A stretch of DNA of 64,000 nt from Pontibacter coccineus (GTDB lineage: Bacteria; Bacteroidota; Bacteroidia; Cytophagales; Hymenobacteraceae), in the NCBI RefSeq assembly GCF_030546575.1, contig NZ_JAUOTN010000001.1:434001-498000 (forward strand), written 5' to 3'. A program made the position numbers and the translations under genes. Below are positions 16,533-24,825 of the stretch, piece by piece. Position 1 is the first letter of the stretch. Each line of letters opens with the position of its first letter. The notes beneath the pieces are model-generated. The model searched no databases, was not told the origin of the DNA, and saw only the letters and a program-made list of their open reading frames with translations.

Positions 16533-17832
16533 ATTTATCATTTTTGCGGTCTTCTTGCATGGCCTGCTTGCGGCCATGGCGTACTTCCTGCTGCAGGAGA
16601 ACAAGCTGCTCTTTATTGGGATGGAGGTGCTGGTGCTGCTTTCCGTTGCGGTGACCGTGAACCTTTACAATGCCTTTTTCAAACCGCTCAACCTGATCCG
16701 GGCAGGTATAGAGTCCATCCGCGACAAAGACTTCTCGACCAAGTTTGTACAGGTGGGGCAGCCGGAGCTGGACGAACTGGTGGATGTGTACAACCGCATG
16801 ATTGAGCAGTTGCGGCAGGAACGCGTGGCGCAGGCCGAAAAGCATTTCCTGCTCGAAAAGATCATCCAGGCCTCCCCCGCCGGCATCATCCTGCTCGATT
16901 TCGACAACCGCATCGAAAGTATTAACCCCGCTGCGGAGCGATTCCTATACCTTTCTGGCCAGTCGTTGCAGGGCAGCGAGCTGGCAGCGCTGCCCAACAC
17001 CTGGGCACGGGAACTCACGCAGGTACAAGCCGGTCAGCCCTATACCTTCCGTCTCAATGGCATCCGTACCTTCCGGGCACACCGCGCACATTTTATTGAC
17101 CGTGGTTTTCAGCGTGCCTTTATTATGCTGGAGGAACTCACCGAAGCCATTATCAAAAACGAGCGGCAGGCTTATGAAAAAGTCATCCGGATGATGTCGC
17201 ATGAAGTGAACAACTCGACGGGCGCCATCAACTCCATTCTCGACTCGGTGCAGTACTACACCCCGCAGATTAACGAGGAACACCGCGAGGACTTCACCTA
17301 CGCCCTGCAGGTAGCGATTGACCGAAACACGAACCTGAGCAAGTTCATGGCCAATTTTGCGGATGTGGTGCGCCTCCCTGCCCCTTCCAAAAAGCCGGTA
17401 CAGGTGCAGGCCCTGCTCAAGCGGCTCGAGCGCCTGATGCTGCCCCAGTTGGAAAAACGGCAGATTAACTTGAGTCTGCAACTCCCCGCCACCCCGCTTT
17501 GCATCTCCATGGATGAGCAGCAGATCGAACAGGCGCTGCTCAATATCCTGAAAAACGCCATGGAAGCCGTGAAATCGGATGGCAGCATTTGGGTAGAGCT
17601 GCAGGAACAGCCGCCTTACCTGACCATTACCGACAATGGCGAAGGTATACCTGAGCACGTACGCCCAATGCTCTTCACCCCGTTCTTCAGCACCAAAGAA
17701 ACCGGCCAGGGCATCGGCCTGACCATGATCCGGGAGATACTGCTGAGCCACGGCTTCCAGTTTTCACTCGAATCTGATGCTGACGGACTAACCTCGTTCA
17801 GAATACGCCTTTCAGCCGAAGACGCCAAATAG
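16516..17832 (+). CDS. Sensor histidine kinase (NtrY-like), partner of the sigma-54 regulator
   Basis: 438 residues; the start overlaps the regulator gene by 17 bases. There are two N-terminal membrane helices (~7-26 and ~31-50) separated by only a few residues, so there is almost no periplasmic sensor domain. These are followed by a HAMP-like segment (FKPLNLIRAGIESIRDKDF), a PAS domain (~112-200), a phosphorylation site H229 in MMSHEVNNS (the HEVNN form of NtrY-like kinases), and an ATPase domain with NILKNAMEAV, ITDNGEGIPEH and GQGIGLTMI. It is presumably tuned to a membrane or envelope signal. Confidence 0.92.
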   Translation: MKLRTKFIIFAVFLHGLLAAMAYFLLQENKLLFIGMEVLVLLSVAVTVNLYNAFFKPLNLIRAGIESIRDKDFSTKFVQVGQPELDELVDVYNRMIEQLRQERVAQAEKHFLLEKIIQASPAGIILLDFDNRIESINPAAERFLYLSGQSLQGSELAALPNTWARELTQVQAGQPYTFRLNGIRTFRAHRAHFIDRGFQRAFIMLEELTEAIIKNERQAYEKVIRMMSHEVNNSTGAINSILDSVQYYTPQINEEHREDFTYALQVAIDRNTNLSKFMANFADVVRLPAPSKKPVQVQALLKRLERLMLPQLEKRQINLSLQLPATPLCISMDEQQIEQALLNILKNAMEAVKSDGSIWVELQEQPPYLTITDNGEGIPEHVRPMLFTPFFSTKETGQGIGLTMIREILLSHGFQFSLESDADGLTSFRIRLSAEDAK

Positions 17833-18004
17833 AACTAATTCATCAAAAAGCTACTCAAGCCGCTGCTTTCATTGAATCTTTTTAATAATCATCTAAATTT
17901 TATTTTGAAAGTAACTTCATTGGCCAAATTTCGTAGCCGAGCGCATACAACCTATGTTATAACCCCCTATATTGGTTCTACCGTTTGTTTATTTACACAT
18001 TAAG

Positions 18005-18223
18005 ATGGAATACAATATTATAGTAGCCCCTAACCTCGAAACACTGGCAACAGAGGTTGCCGTATTATTTCCGCAAGGCTGGAAGCTGAAAGATGGAATT
18101 ATTGAGCATGCCGACGGATTCTCACAGCAGCTGATCCGCAAGGCGTCAGATAAACTGAAACTGAAACAAAACCAGATGCCGCAGCCCCGTGCCAAACAGC
18201 GCCGCACCAAATGGATTGAATAA
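18005..18223 (+). CDS. Small hypothetical basic protein (72 aa)
   Basis: The frame is open from 17972, but the ATG at 18005 is preferred because the upstream extension (MVLPFVYLHIK) reads as spacer sequence. The product begins MEYNIIVAPNLETLATEVA and contains LFPQGWKLKDGIIEHADG, resembling the small Bacteroidota proteins with a GW-K core that pack as a two-layer alpha/beta fold. The C-terminal third is Lys/Arg/Gln-rich (KLKLKQNQMPQPRAKQRR). No membrane segment or signal is present. It stands alone between the kinase gene and the exopolysaccharide locus. Confidence 0.6.
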   Translation: MEYNIIVAPNLETLATEVAVLFPQGWKLKDGIIEHADGFSQQLIRKASDKLKLKQNQMPQPRAKQRRTKWIE

Positions 18224-18702
18224 TATATATACTATATACCCTTTATATTAGTAGGTGAGCCACCTTCTTCATGCCAGGCGCATGGGGAAGGTGGCACTGT
18301 TTTATAGCAGTCCTTCGCGTATAACAGCAGTCGTTTCACGCTGCACGCCCCGCCAACATAGCTCCCGTCCTGCCATAAGTTATATTACTATTCCTATAAT
18401 TCATTTATAGAGCATCCTACCCCACGTGCAATTGCAAGGTTATCTTGTGTTAATATTCATCCATTGCGCAAAATCACAACATTCTGATTCAAAATAACTT
18501 GCAATTAAAAAGCCGCACCCCGTACATTAAATTCACATAATATTTTTGAAAATAAGCATCTTTTTGTGGCTCCTATAGTATATATGGCTGATACAATTTT
18601 TTGGGTACCCCATGCCGAAGCACACCCGGTATGCGCTCCCGCTATCATAAATCAAAATAAACGTACGAGTATCATCATTCACAACACCCTTAACCAAAAC
18701 AC
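18224..18702. other. Spacer before the exopolysaccharide locus
   Basis: 479 bases without a credible gene. It holds a candidate terminator (18259-18304) for the small gene, then AT-rich sequence. TATTTTTG at 18541-18548 fits the TAnnTTTG -7 consensus on the plus strand, but no TTG lies at the right distance upstream. A promoter for the Wza-like gene must lie somewhere here. No riboswitch or RNA gene was recognised. Confidence 0.5.
18259..18304 (+). terminator. Candidate terminator hairpin
   Basis: GCCACCTTC (18259-18267) pairs with GAAGGTGGC (18287-18295), with further pairing of CATGCC and GCATG inside the loop. ACTGTTTT follows. The T tract is short, so this is a moderate candidate for ending the 72-residue gene. 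Confidence 0.45.
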
Positions 18703-19476
18703 ATGAGAAGAGTCGTATACCTCCTGCTCCTAATGATAAGCGCTACTTCGTGCTTAAGCAAAAAAGAGCTTGTATACATGCAAAATGACAACCTTAAGGA
18801 GACCGTGGCCACCCCTATGCAAACCACCTACACGCCGTACCAGCTGCAGCCTGCCGACGTACTCTCTATTAAGGTGCAGAGTCTGGAACCCGAAATTTCC
18901 AATATCTACAACATCGTACCGCCCTCCAGCGCCTTTGGCTTTGCCGACCCGGGCACTATGTTCCTGAGCGGCTACTCCGTAGACGATGAAGGCAACGTGA
19001 ACCTCCCCAACGTGGGCAAGGTGAAGGTATCTGGCCTGACCCTGCAGCAGACACAGGAGCTGATTCAGCGCAACGTGGACCGCTACATCACCAACGCGAC
19101 CGTAGTCGTGAAGCTCATCAACTTCAGAGTAAGTGTGTTAGGCGAAGTGCAGCGCCCGGGCCAGTACTTTGTGTATAACGAGCGGGCAACCCTCTTTGAC
19201 GCACTGGGCATGGCGGGCGACCTGACACGCGGCGCGGCGCGGGAAAATGTGAAACTGGTGCGCCAGACACCCGGTGGATCTGAAGTGGTCCTCCTCGACC
19301 TGAAAGACCCAAATATCGTACAATCCAAATACTACTTCATGCAGCCCAACGATGTGCTGTATGTAGAGCCGTCTGTTGCGCAGGTGAAACGCGACAACCT
19401 GGTAGCGCTTAACGTGGTTACCATTGCCCTGGGGGTTATCTCAACTGCGGCAGTTATCCTGAATTACTTTAAATAG
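18703..19476 (+). CDS. Wza-like polysaccharide export outer-membrane lipoprotein
   Basis: 257 residues with a lipoprotein signal (VVYLLLLMISATSC, lipobox cysteine C17). A polysaccharide biosynthesis/export domain covers ~45-135 (YQLQPADVLSIKVQ, GYSVDDEGNVNLPNVGKVKVSGLT) and an SLBB domain covers ~140-215 (INFRVSVLGEVQRPGQYFVYNERATLFDALGMAGDLT). A C-terminal hydrophobic segment (LVALNVVTIALGVISTAAVIL) may span the outer membrane, as in Wza-type channels. It opens the exopolysaccharide locus and is 5 bases before the Wzc-like gene, the classical pairing for export of Wzy-made polymer. Confidence 0.93.
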   Translation: MRRVVYLLLLMISATSCLSKKELVYMQNDNLKETVATPMQTTYTPYQLQPADVLSIKVQSLEPEISNIYNIVPPSSAFGFADPGTMFLSGYSVDDEGNVNLPNVGKVKVSGLTLQQTQELIQRNVDRYITNATVVVKLINFRVSVLGEVQRPGQYFVYNERATLFDALGMAGDLTRGAARENVKLVRQTPGGSEVVLLDLKDPNIVQSKYYFMQPNDVLYVEPSVAQVKRDNLVALNVVTIALGVISTAAVILNYFK

Positions 19477-19481
19477 TACCC

Positions 19482-21854
19482 ATGAAACGAAAAAATACAG
19501 CGCACGAAATAGACTTGAGAAGCTGGCTGTTCAAGTTCCGGACCAGATGGTATCTGTTCCTGGCTTTTGTACTGGTAGCCATGGCTGGGGCCTATGTCTA
19601 TGTCAAAAGCTCCACCCGTGTCTATGCTTTTAAGTCGACCCTCCTTTTGGGGGATCAGCATACCGGTTCTAAAAAGGCGCAGGAGTTGCTTAACCTGCTC
19701 GATGTGCAGAACAAGGGCATTAAGGTGGAGGACGAAATCGGTATTCTGACCTCGGCTGATATGATCCGAACGACCTTAAAGCAACTCGACTTCTCGGTGT
19801 CGTACTACAAAGTGCCCGACCACTGGCTGAACACCGGGCTGGACCTGATTAAAGAGGAGCAGTACGACAACGCCCCCTTCATCGTGCACCTCGACACCAG
19901 CTCGCTCCAGATTGTGGACATTCCGCTGGAGGTGCGCGTGCTCAATGACAAGGAGTACGAACTGACTGTGAAGGCAGACACCCCTCCCCTGTACGATTAC
20001 TCCACGCATACCGTGAAGCAGATCGTGCCGGAGGTGAATATTAGCAAAGTGCTGGAGTTCGGCAAGCCCTACAAGGATAAGAACTTCAGCTTTACGCTTG
20101 AGCGGGCCAACCCTGAGGACCAGATAGACGCCAAAAAGCACTACTTCGTACTCAACAGCTTGGAGAGCCTGGTGGCACAGTATGCCGGCAGCCTGCACAT
20201 CAAGCCGATTGAGCGCGAAGCGCGGGTACTGGAAATGAGCACCAAAGGCACCATCCCTGAAAAGGAAATGCTTTTCCTGAACACACTGATGAGCACCTAC
20301 GTGGCCCGTGACCTGGACGAGAAAAACATGAATGGTCAGAAAACTCTCGAGTTTATCGACGAGCAGATCGGCAGCCTGACGGACTCGCTCCGCCAGAGCA
20401 AGCAGGCGCTTTCGTCTTTCCGTTCGGCTAACCGAATTGCCAACATCGATGTGCAGTCTAACATCAGCTATGAAAAACTGGCGCAGTTGGAAATGGAGAA
20501 GTCAAAGTTAAGCACTGAGAAGCAGTACTACGTGACGGTGCTCGACCAGATTGAGGACGACGAGAGCTTCACCCAGGCAGTATCCCCGGCAGTGGCGGGT
20601 GTGCAGAACCCGAACCTGGCCAATCTCTTCACCGAGTTGTCGCGCCTGAACCAACAGCGCGCCTCATACAGTGTGAGCGCCACAGCGGATAACCCGAGAA
20701 TTAAGGTGATTGACAGTGAGATAAAGAGCACGCGCAATGCCATTATAGCAAACATCAAAAACCTGATCCGCTCTACGGACATTTCCATCGCCAACGCCGA
20801 CAAGCGCATCAACCAGCTTGAAACTGGTATAGCGAAAGTGCCGGAACACGAGCGCCGATTGATGGACCTGCAGAACCAGGCCGATTTCGTGAACAAGAAG
20901 TATGACTTCCTGCTCGAGAAACGCGCCGAGGCTGCCATTGCACTGGCCACCAACACTACCGATAAAAAGATAGTGGACAAAGCCGCCATGTGGGGTTCCG
21001 GCCCAGTGAACGTGAAGCCGAAGATGATCTTTATGCTGGCCCTGATTCTGGGTCTGATCATACCTGCCGCGCTCATTGTGCTGCTCGACAACGTGGACAA
21101 CACCATACAGGGCAAAAACGACCTCAACAACGTGACCAACATCCCGTTCCTGGGCGTGATTGCGCATGGCACGAAGGCTGACAAGCTGGCGGTGAAGAAC
21201 AACCCGCGCTCCGCCATTGCAGAGTCGTTCCGGTCGATCCGCATCAACCTGCAGTACCTGATGTCCGAAACCGACTTTAAGGTAGTGGGCGTGACTTCAT
21301 CGGTGTCGGGTGAGGGCAAGACCTTTACCTCTGTCAACCTGAGCAGCGAGATGGCCATGGCCGGAAAACGCACCATCCTGATTGAGTCGGATATGCGCAA
21401 GCCTACCTTCAGCAAGTACTTCAACACGCACAATGCGGCCGGCTTGTCCTCATACCTGAGCCAGGGGCTGCCGCTGGAGGAAGTGATCCAGAAGACCGAT
21501 ATCGAGAACCTGGACATCATCTCGTGCGGCCCTATACCTGACAATGCCATCAAATTGCTGGAGCACAAGCGCATGGCCGAGCTGATCGCCAAGCTGAAGG
21601 AGCAGTATGAGTACGTGGTGATCGATACACCGCCAATCGGGTTCGTAGCCGAGTACTTTATCCTGATGAAGCACATGGATGTAAACCTGTATGTGGTAAA
21701 GCACAAGTACACCAGCAAAGACATGCTCACACAGGTGAACGATCTGTACGCAGCCCGCAAGTTGAAGAACATCTACATGGTGATCAACGACCTGAACTAC
21801 AGCAGCACCTACGAGTACGGATACAAGAAAAAAGGCAGCTACTACTACGTGTAG
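19482..21854 (+). CDS. Wzc-like polysaccharide copolymerase / bacterial tyrosine kinase
   Basis: 790 residues combining two parts. The Wzz-type chain-length region has membrane helices near 25-42 and ~515-535 and a long periplasmic coiled coil with a GNVR-like block. The cytoplasmic BY-kinase has Walker A SGEGKT with K613, Walker A' ILIESDMRKP with D637 and Walker B YVVIDTPP with D715. The C-terminus is a tyrosine cluster (YSSTYEYGYKKKGSYYYV), the expected autophosphorylation tail. It regulates chain length and works with the Wza-like lipoprotein encoded just upstream. No low-molecular-weight tyrosine phosphatase gene is present in the window. A strong terminator follows. Confidence 0.94.
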   Translation: MKRKNTAHEIDLRSWLFKFRTRWYLFLAFVLVAMAGAYVYVKSSTRVYAFKSTLLLGDQHTGSKKAQELLNLLDVQNKGIKVEDEIGILTSADMIRTTLKQLDFSVSYYKVPDHWLNTGLDLIKEEQYDNAPFIVHLDTSSLQIVDIPLEVRVLNDKEYELTVKADTPPLYDYSTHTVKQIVPEVNISKVLEFGKPYKDKNFSFTLERANPEDQIDAKKHYFVLNSLESLVAQYAGSLHIKPIEREARVLEMSTKGTIPEKEMLFLNTLMSTYVARDLDEKNMNGQKTLEFIDEQIGSLTDSLRQSKQALSSFRSANRIANIDVQSNISYEKLAQLEMEKSKLSTEKQYYVTVLDQIEDDESFTQAVSPAVAGVQNPNLANLFTELSRLNQQRASYSVSATADNPRIKVIDSEIKSTRNAIIANIKNLIRSTDISIANADKRINQLETGIAKVPEHERRLMDLQNQADFVNKKYDFLLEKRAEAAIALATNTTDKKIVDKAAMWGSGPVNVKPKMIFMLALILGLIIPAALIVLLDNVDNTIQGKNDLNNVTNIPFLGVIAHGTKADKLAVKNNPRSAIAESFRSIRINLQYLMSETDFKVVGVTSSVSGEGKTFTSVNLSSEMAMAGKRTILIESDMRKPTFSKYFNTHNAAGLSSYLSQGLPLEEVIQKTDIENLDIISCGPIPDNAIKLLEHKRMAELIAKLKEQYEYVVIDTPPIGFVAEYFILMKHMDVNLYVVKHKYTSKDMLTQVNDLYAARKLKNIYMVINDLNYSSTYEYGYKKKGSYYYV

Positions 21855-21890
21855 CGCCTAAGCAAGAGATAAATGCACGCTTGAACCAGG

Positions 21891-21929
21891 AGGTGCTGTA
21901 GGAAGCAGATTCCTGCAGCACCTTTTTTT
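21891..21929 (+). terminator. Strong intrinsic terminator after the Wzc-like gene
   Basis: AGGTGCTGTAGGAA (21891-21904), a 5-base loop and TTCCTGCAGCACCT (21910-21923) form a 14-bp stem with one G-T wobble, followed directly by seven T residues. It separates the export pair from the flippase gene that starts 30 bases later, so downstream genes need readthrough or their own promoter. Confidence 0.88.
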
Positions 21930-21958
21930 AGGGGAAGCACGATTACCAGAACTTCTAC

Positions 21959-23494
21959 ATGAGTAAAAATTTAGCTTCGAAGGCGGTTAGCGGGTTGAAA
22001 TGGAGCTCGGCGGGCACTATCGCCAATGCCGTGATGCAGATCGGCTATACCTCCGCCATGGCCCGTCTGCTGGCTCCCGAGGCCTTTGGTCTGGTAGCCC
22101 TTTCGGCCGTTATCCTGCGCTTCGGGTACTATTTCGCGAATCTAGGCCTTAACCAGGCCATCATCCAGAAAGAAGAGCTTACCTCCGAAAACATACGGGC
22201 AGCCTTCACCTCATCGGCCCTGCTCGGTGCCGTGTTCACGGTGCTGGCTTGGGTGCTGGCGCCTTATGCCACCCTGATCTTCGATATGCCTGAAGTGGTG
22301 CCGATTGTGCGCGTCATGTCGCTGGCCTTTGTGGTGGGTGGGGTTTCTGCCACGGCCACCAGCCTGTTGCAGCGCAACATGCGCTTCAAGGAGCTGAGCA
22401 TTGTGGAGACAGCTTCTTACGTGATCTCTTACCTGGGCGTCGGCATCCTGCTGGCCTGGCTGGACTTCGGGGTGTGGAGCTTGGTATATGCCTCGCTGGT
22501 GCAGCAGGCGCTGGTGGCGATCGGTGCTCATGCCATGGCCCGCCACAACGTGCTGCCGGTTGTGCGCTGGGAAGCGTATAGGGCGCTGCTCGCCTATGGC
22601 AGCAAAATGTCCGTGATCAGCTTCTTTGAGTTCATCTACACCGAACTGGCTACACTGCTGATTGGCCGTGTGTTCGGCGCTTACAAACTGGGTATCTACA
22701 ACCGGGCTTTTATGCTCGTGAACCTGCCCATGTATAACCTGACGCGCACGGTGTCGCGGGTGGTCTTTCCCTCCTTCAGCAAACTGCAAACCGAAACAGA
22801 GAAGCTGGCCAGGGTATACCTTTCGAGCACCACCCTGCTGGCGACCCTGATCATACCTGTCTGCCTGGGCATCATGGTGGCCGCTCCGGAGATTGTGCAT
22901 GTGGTGCTGGGCGACCAGTGGCTGGAGGCTATACCTGTGCTGCAGGTGCTGAGCCTGGCCATTCCGCTGAGCTTTGTCACCATGTTTGCCGGCATCGTGT
23001 GCGATGCCAAAGCCGTGCTTAACTGGAAGATCGTCATCACCATCACGCTGATTGTCGTGATCAGTGGCCTGTTTTTCCTGCTGCGCGACTATGGCCTGGT
23101 GGGCTTTGGCTTTGCGCTGCTGATCAGCGAGCTGGTCCGCATCGGCATGTACCAGACCCTGATGAAGAAGATTCTGTTCCTCTCTTACTTGAAACAGATA
23201 AGAGTCTACCTGCCCGGCATCCTGAACGGAGCCGTGGTGGCCATGGTGGTATACCTGGTGAGCACCTTGCTGCGCAACATGGAACTGCCGCATCTGGTGA
23301 TTCTGATCTCACAGATGATTGTAGGCGGCTTCGTGTTTCTGGCGATGATCCTGCTCTTCCCGCACAGCGCCCTCAAGGAGCAGCTGCACATGATCTTTTC
23401 CAAACTGGGAGTGCAGGACAACCCAAGCTCCTATTCTGGCCGGATGCTGATGCGGTATAGAAAGAGCCTGATAAAAGAAACTGAGCAGGTATAA
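21959..23494 (+). CDS. Wzx-type lipopolysaccharide/exopolysaccharide flippase
   Basis: 511 residues with about 12-14 hydrophobic helices. The N-terminus SKAVSGLKWSSAGTIANAVMQIGYTSAMARLLAPEAFGLVALSAVI is characteristic of the WzxC/MOP-superfamily (Polysacc_synt_3) transporters, as is YGSKMSVISFFEFIYTELATLLIGRVFGAYKLGIYNRAF in the middle. It should move undecaprenyl-diphosphate-linked repeat units across the inner membrane for polymerisation by the Wzy-like protein at 24826. The stop codon TAA is embedded in a GCAGGTATAAAC copy of the iterated word. Confidence 0.93.
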   Translation: MSKNLASKAVSGLKWSSAGTIANAVMQIGYTSAMARLLAPEAFGLVALSAVILRFGYYFANLGLNQAIIQKEELTSENIRAAFTSSALLGAVFTVLAWVLAPYATLIFDMPEVVPIVRVMSLAFVVGGVSATATSLLQRNMRFKELSIVETASYVISYLGVGILLAWLDFGVWSLVYASLVQQALVAIGAHAMARHNVLPVVRWEAYRALLAYGSKMSVISFFEFIYTELATLLIGRVFGAYKLGIYNRAFMLVNLPMYNLTRTVSRVVFPSFSKLQTETEKLARVYLSSTTLLATLIIPVCLGIMVAAPEIVHVVLGDQWLEAIPVLQVLSLAIPLSFVTMFAGIVCDAKAVLNWKIVITITLIVVISGLFFLLRDYGLVGFGFALLISELVRIGMYQTLMKKILFLSYLKQIRVYLPGILNGAVVAMVVYLVSTLLRNMELPHLVILISQMIVGGFVFLAMILLFPHSALKEQLHMIFSKLGVQDNPSSYSGRMLMRYRKSLIKETEQV

Positions 23495-23580
23495 ACAGGG
23501 TATACACACAACAATGACAACAAGTTTTAGCCAGCTTTGGCTCGTCTAATGCACACTAATTTACTTTAGAAGAAAACCAA

Positions 23581-24771
23581 ATGACTATAGGAGTAGCTGG
23601 TCCCGTTGAATTGCGAATACTTGACTGGGACCTGAAAGACACGGACTTACCCCCGACCAATGCGTTCCCCCTCACCTCGCACTTCATCAACGCTTTGCTT
23701 AAAAGAGGTTTTAAAGTAATCGCCTATACCAATTCAACCGAGATAGCGGAGCCGATGGTGCTGGAGAGCGGCAACCTTAAGGTTTGTATCAGCCGCCAGA
23801 AGCCGCAGCCGGGCCGTCGTTTTTTTCTGTTCGAGGTGGAAGACCTTCGGAAGATGATGGTAGCCCATCCGGCTGATTTCATCAGTGCTTTCTGGAGCTA
23901 TGAGTTTGCTTGGGCGGCCCTGAAAACAGGGAAACCCACCGTGGTGAGCCTGCACGATGTGGCATTCCAGATCCTGCGCAAAATACCGGATATGTTCCGT
24001 CTGGTGCGCTGGATGATCAACTACATCGTCGTGAGCAAGGCGGATTTCCTGCTAGCCAACTCCGCCTATACCTACAACCAGCTCGACCGCAAGACCAAAT
24101 CCAAAACTAGGGTCATTGATAACTTTTATCCCAGCACACTGCACCAGCGCCTGGCAGCTACCGCCCAGAAAGGAAATTATATCATTACGGTAGCCCAGGG
24201 ATTCACGCACCGAAAAAATATCGAGACCGGATTGCAGGCTTTTGGCTTGCTGCGCAGGCAGTTTCCGGACCTGGAGTACTACCTGGTGGGGGTTGACTCG
24301 GAAGAAGGGGGCCTGGCACAACAGTACGCGCAGAAACAAAACTTAACAGATGGCGTACGGTTTATGGGCCCGATGCCTTATGACGAGGTGTTCAGGCTGA
24401 TCCAGAATGCCCAGGTGCTCCTGCATCCTTCCAGGGAGGAATCGTTTGGCATGGTGCTGCTCGAGGCAATGGTGGCCCGCACGCCGACGGTGGGAGGCAA
24501 AGACAGTGGCTACATCCCGCATTTGCTCGACTATGGCAAAGCAGGTCTGCTCTGCGACGTGGAGTCACCTGACTCGATGGCGACCGAAGTAGGCCGCCTT
24601 CTGTCAGACAGGGAGTTATACCAGACGCTCGTAGACGAAGGCTATACCTATGCGGAGGAGAACTTCTCTGAGAACGTCATCGTTGACCGGCATTTGAAGT
24701 ACTATAGCGAGATCCTGGGCAAGCCCCTGCAGCCTGCGGTAGAGTCCGGTAAGCCAAAGCAGGTTGCCTAA
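23581..24771 (+). CDS. Glycosyltransferase family 4 (GT-B fold)
   Basis: 396 residues. The N-terminal Rossmann half (~1-190) contains PLTSHFINALLKRGFKVIAYT and TVVSLHDVAFQI. The C-terminal GT1 domain (~195-375) contains ITVAQGFTHRKNIETGLQAF, LLHPSREESFGMVLLEAMVARTPTVGG with the E-x7-E donor motif, and a closing DRELYQTLVDEGYTYAEENFS. It should add one sugar to the lipid-linked repeat unit on the cytoplasmic face. Donor and acceptor are not predictable. It is 86 bases downstream of the flippase. Confidence 0.9.
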   Translation: MTIGVAGPVELRILDWDLKDTDLPPTNAFPLTSHFINALLKRGFKVIAYTNSTEIAEPMVLESGNLKVCISRQKPQPGRRFFLFEVEDLRKMMVAHPADFISAFWSYEFAWAALKTGKPTVVSLHDVAFQILRKIPDMFRLVRWMINYIVVSKADFLLANSAYTYNQLDRKTKSKTRVIDNFYPSTLHQRLAATAQKGNYIITVAQGFTHRKNIETGLQAFGLLRRQFPDLEYYLVGVDSEEGGLAQQYAQKQNLTDGVRFMGPMPYDEVFRLIQNAQVLLHPSREESFGMVLLEAMVARTPTVGGKDSGYIPHLLDYGKAGLLCDVESPDSMATEVGRLLSDRELYQTLVDEGYTYAEENFSENVIVDRHLKYYSEILGKPLQPAVESGKPKQVA

Positions 24772-24825
24772 GCGGGTTGCCGCCAGCCACTTTCCGGAAA
24801 AATGGCTTTAGAATGAAAGAACCGT

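Noticed and set aside
15345..16604. 419-codon minus-strand open frame opposite the sigma-54 regulator
   Set aside because: Long but with unnatural His/Gln-rich composition; the plus-strand product has all NtrC motifs. Typical antisense shadow.
18541..18548. TATTTTTG as a full promoter of the exopolysaccharide locus
   Set aside because: The -7 word matches, but no TTG element lies at 19-23 bases upstream; retained only as a remark in the spacer.
20528..21772. 414-codon minus-strand open frame opposite the Wzc-like gene
   Set aside because: Ser/Arg-rich shadow translation without any motif; the plus-strand frame is a full copolymerase/kinase.
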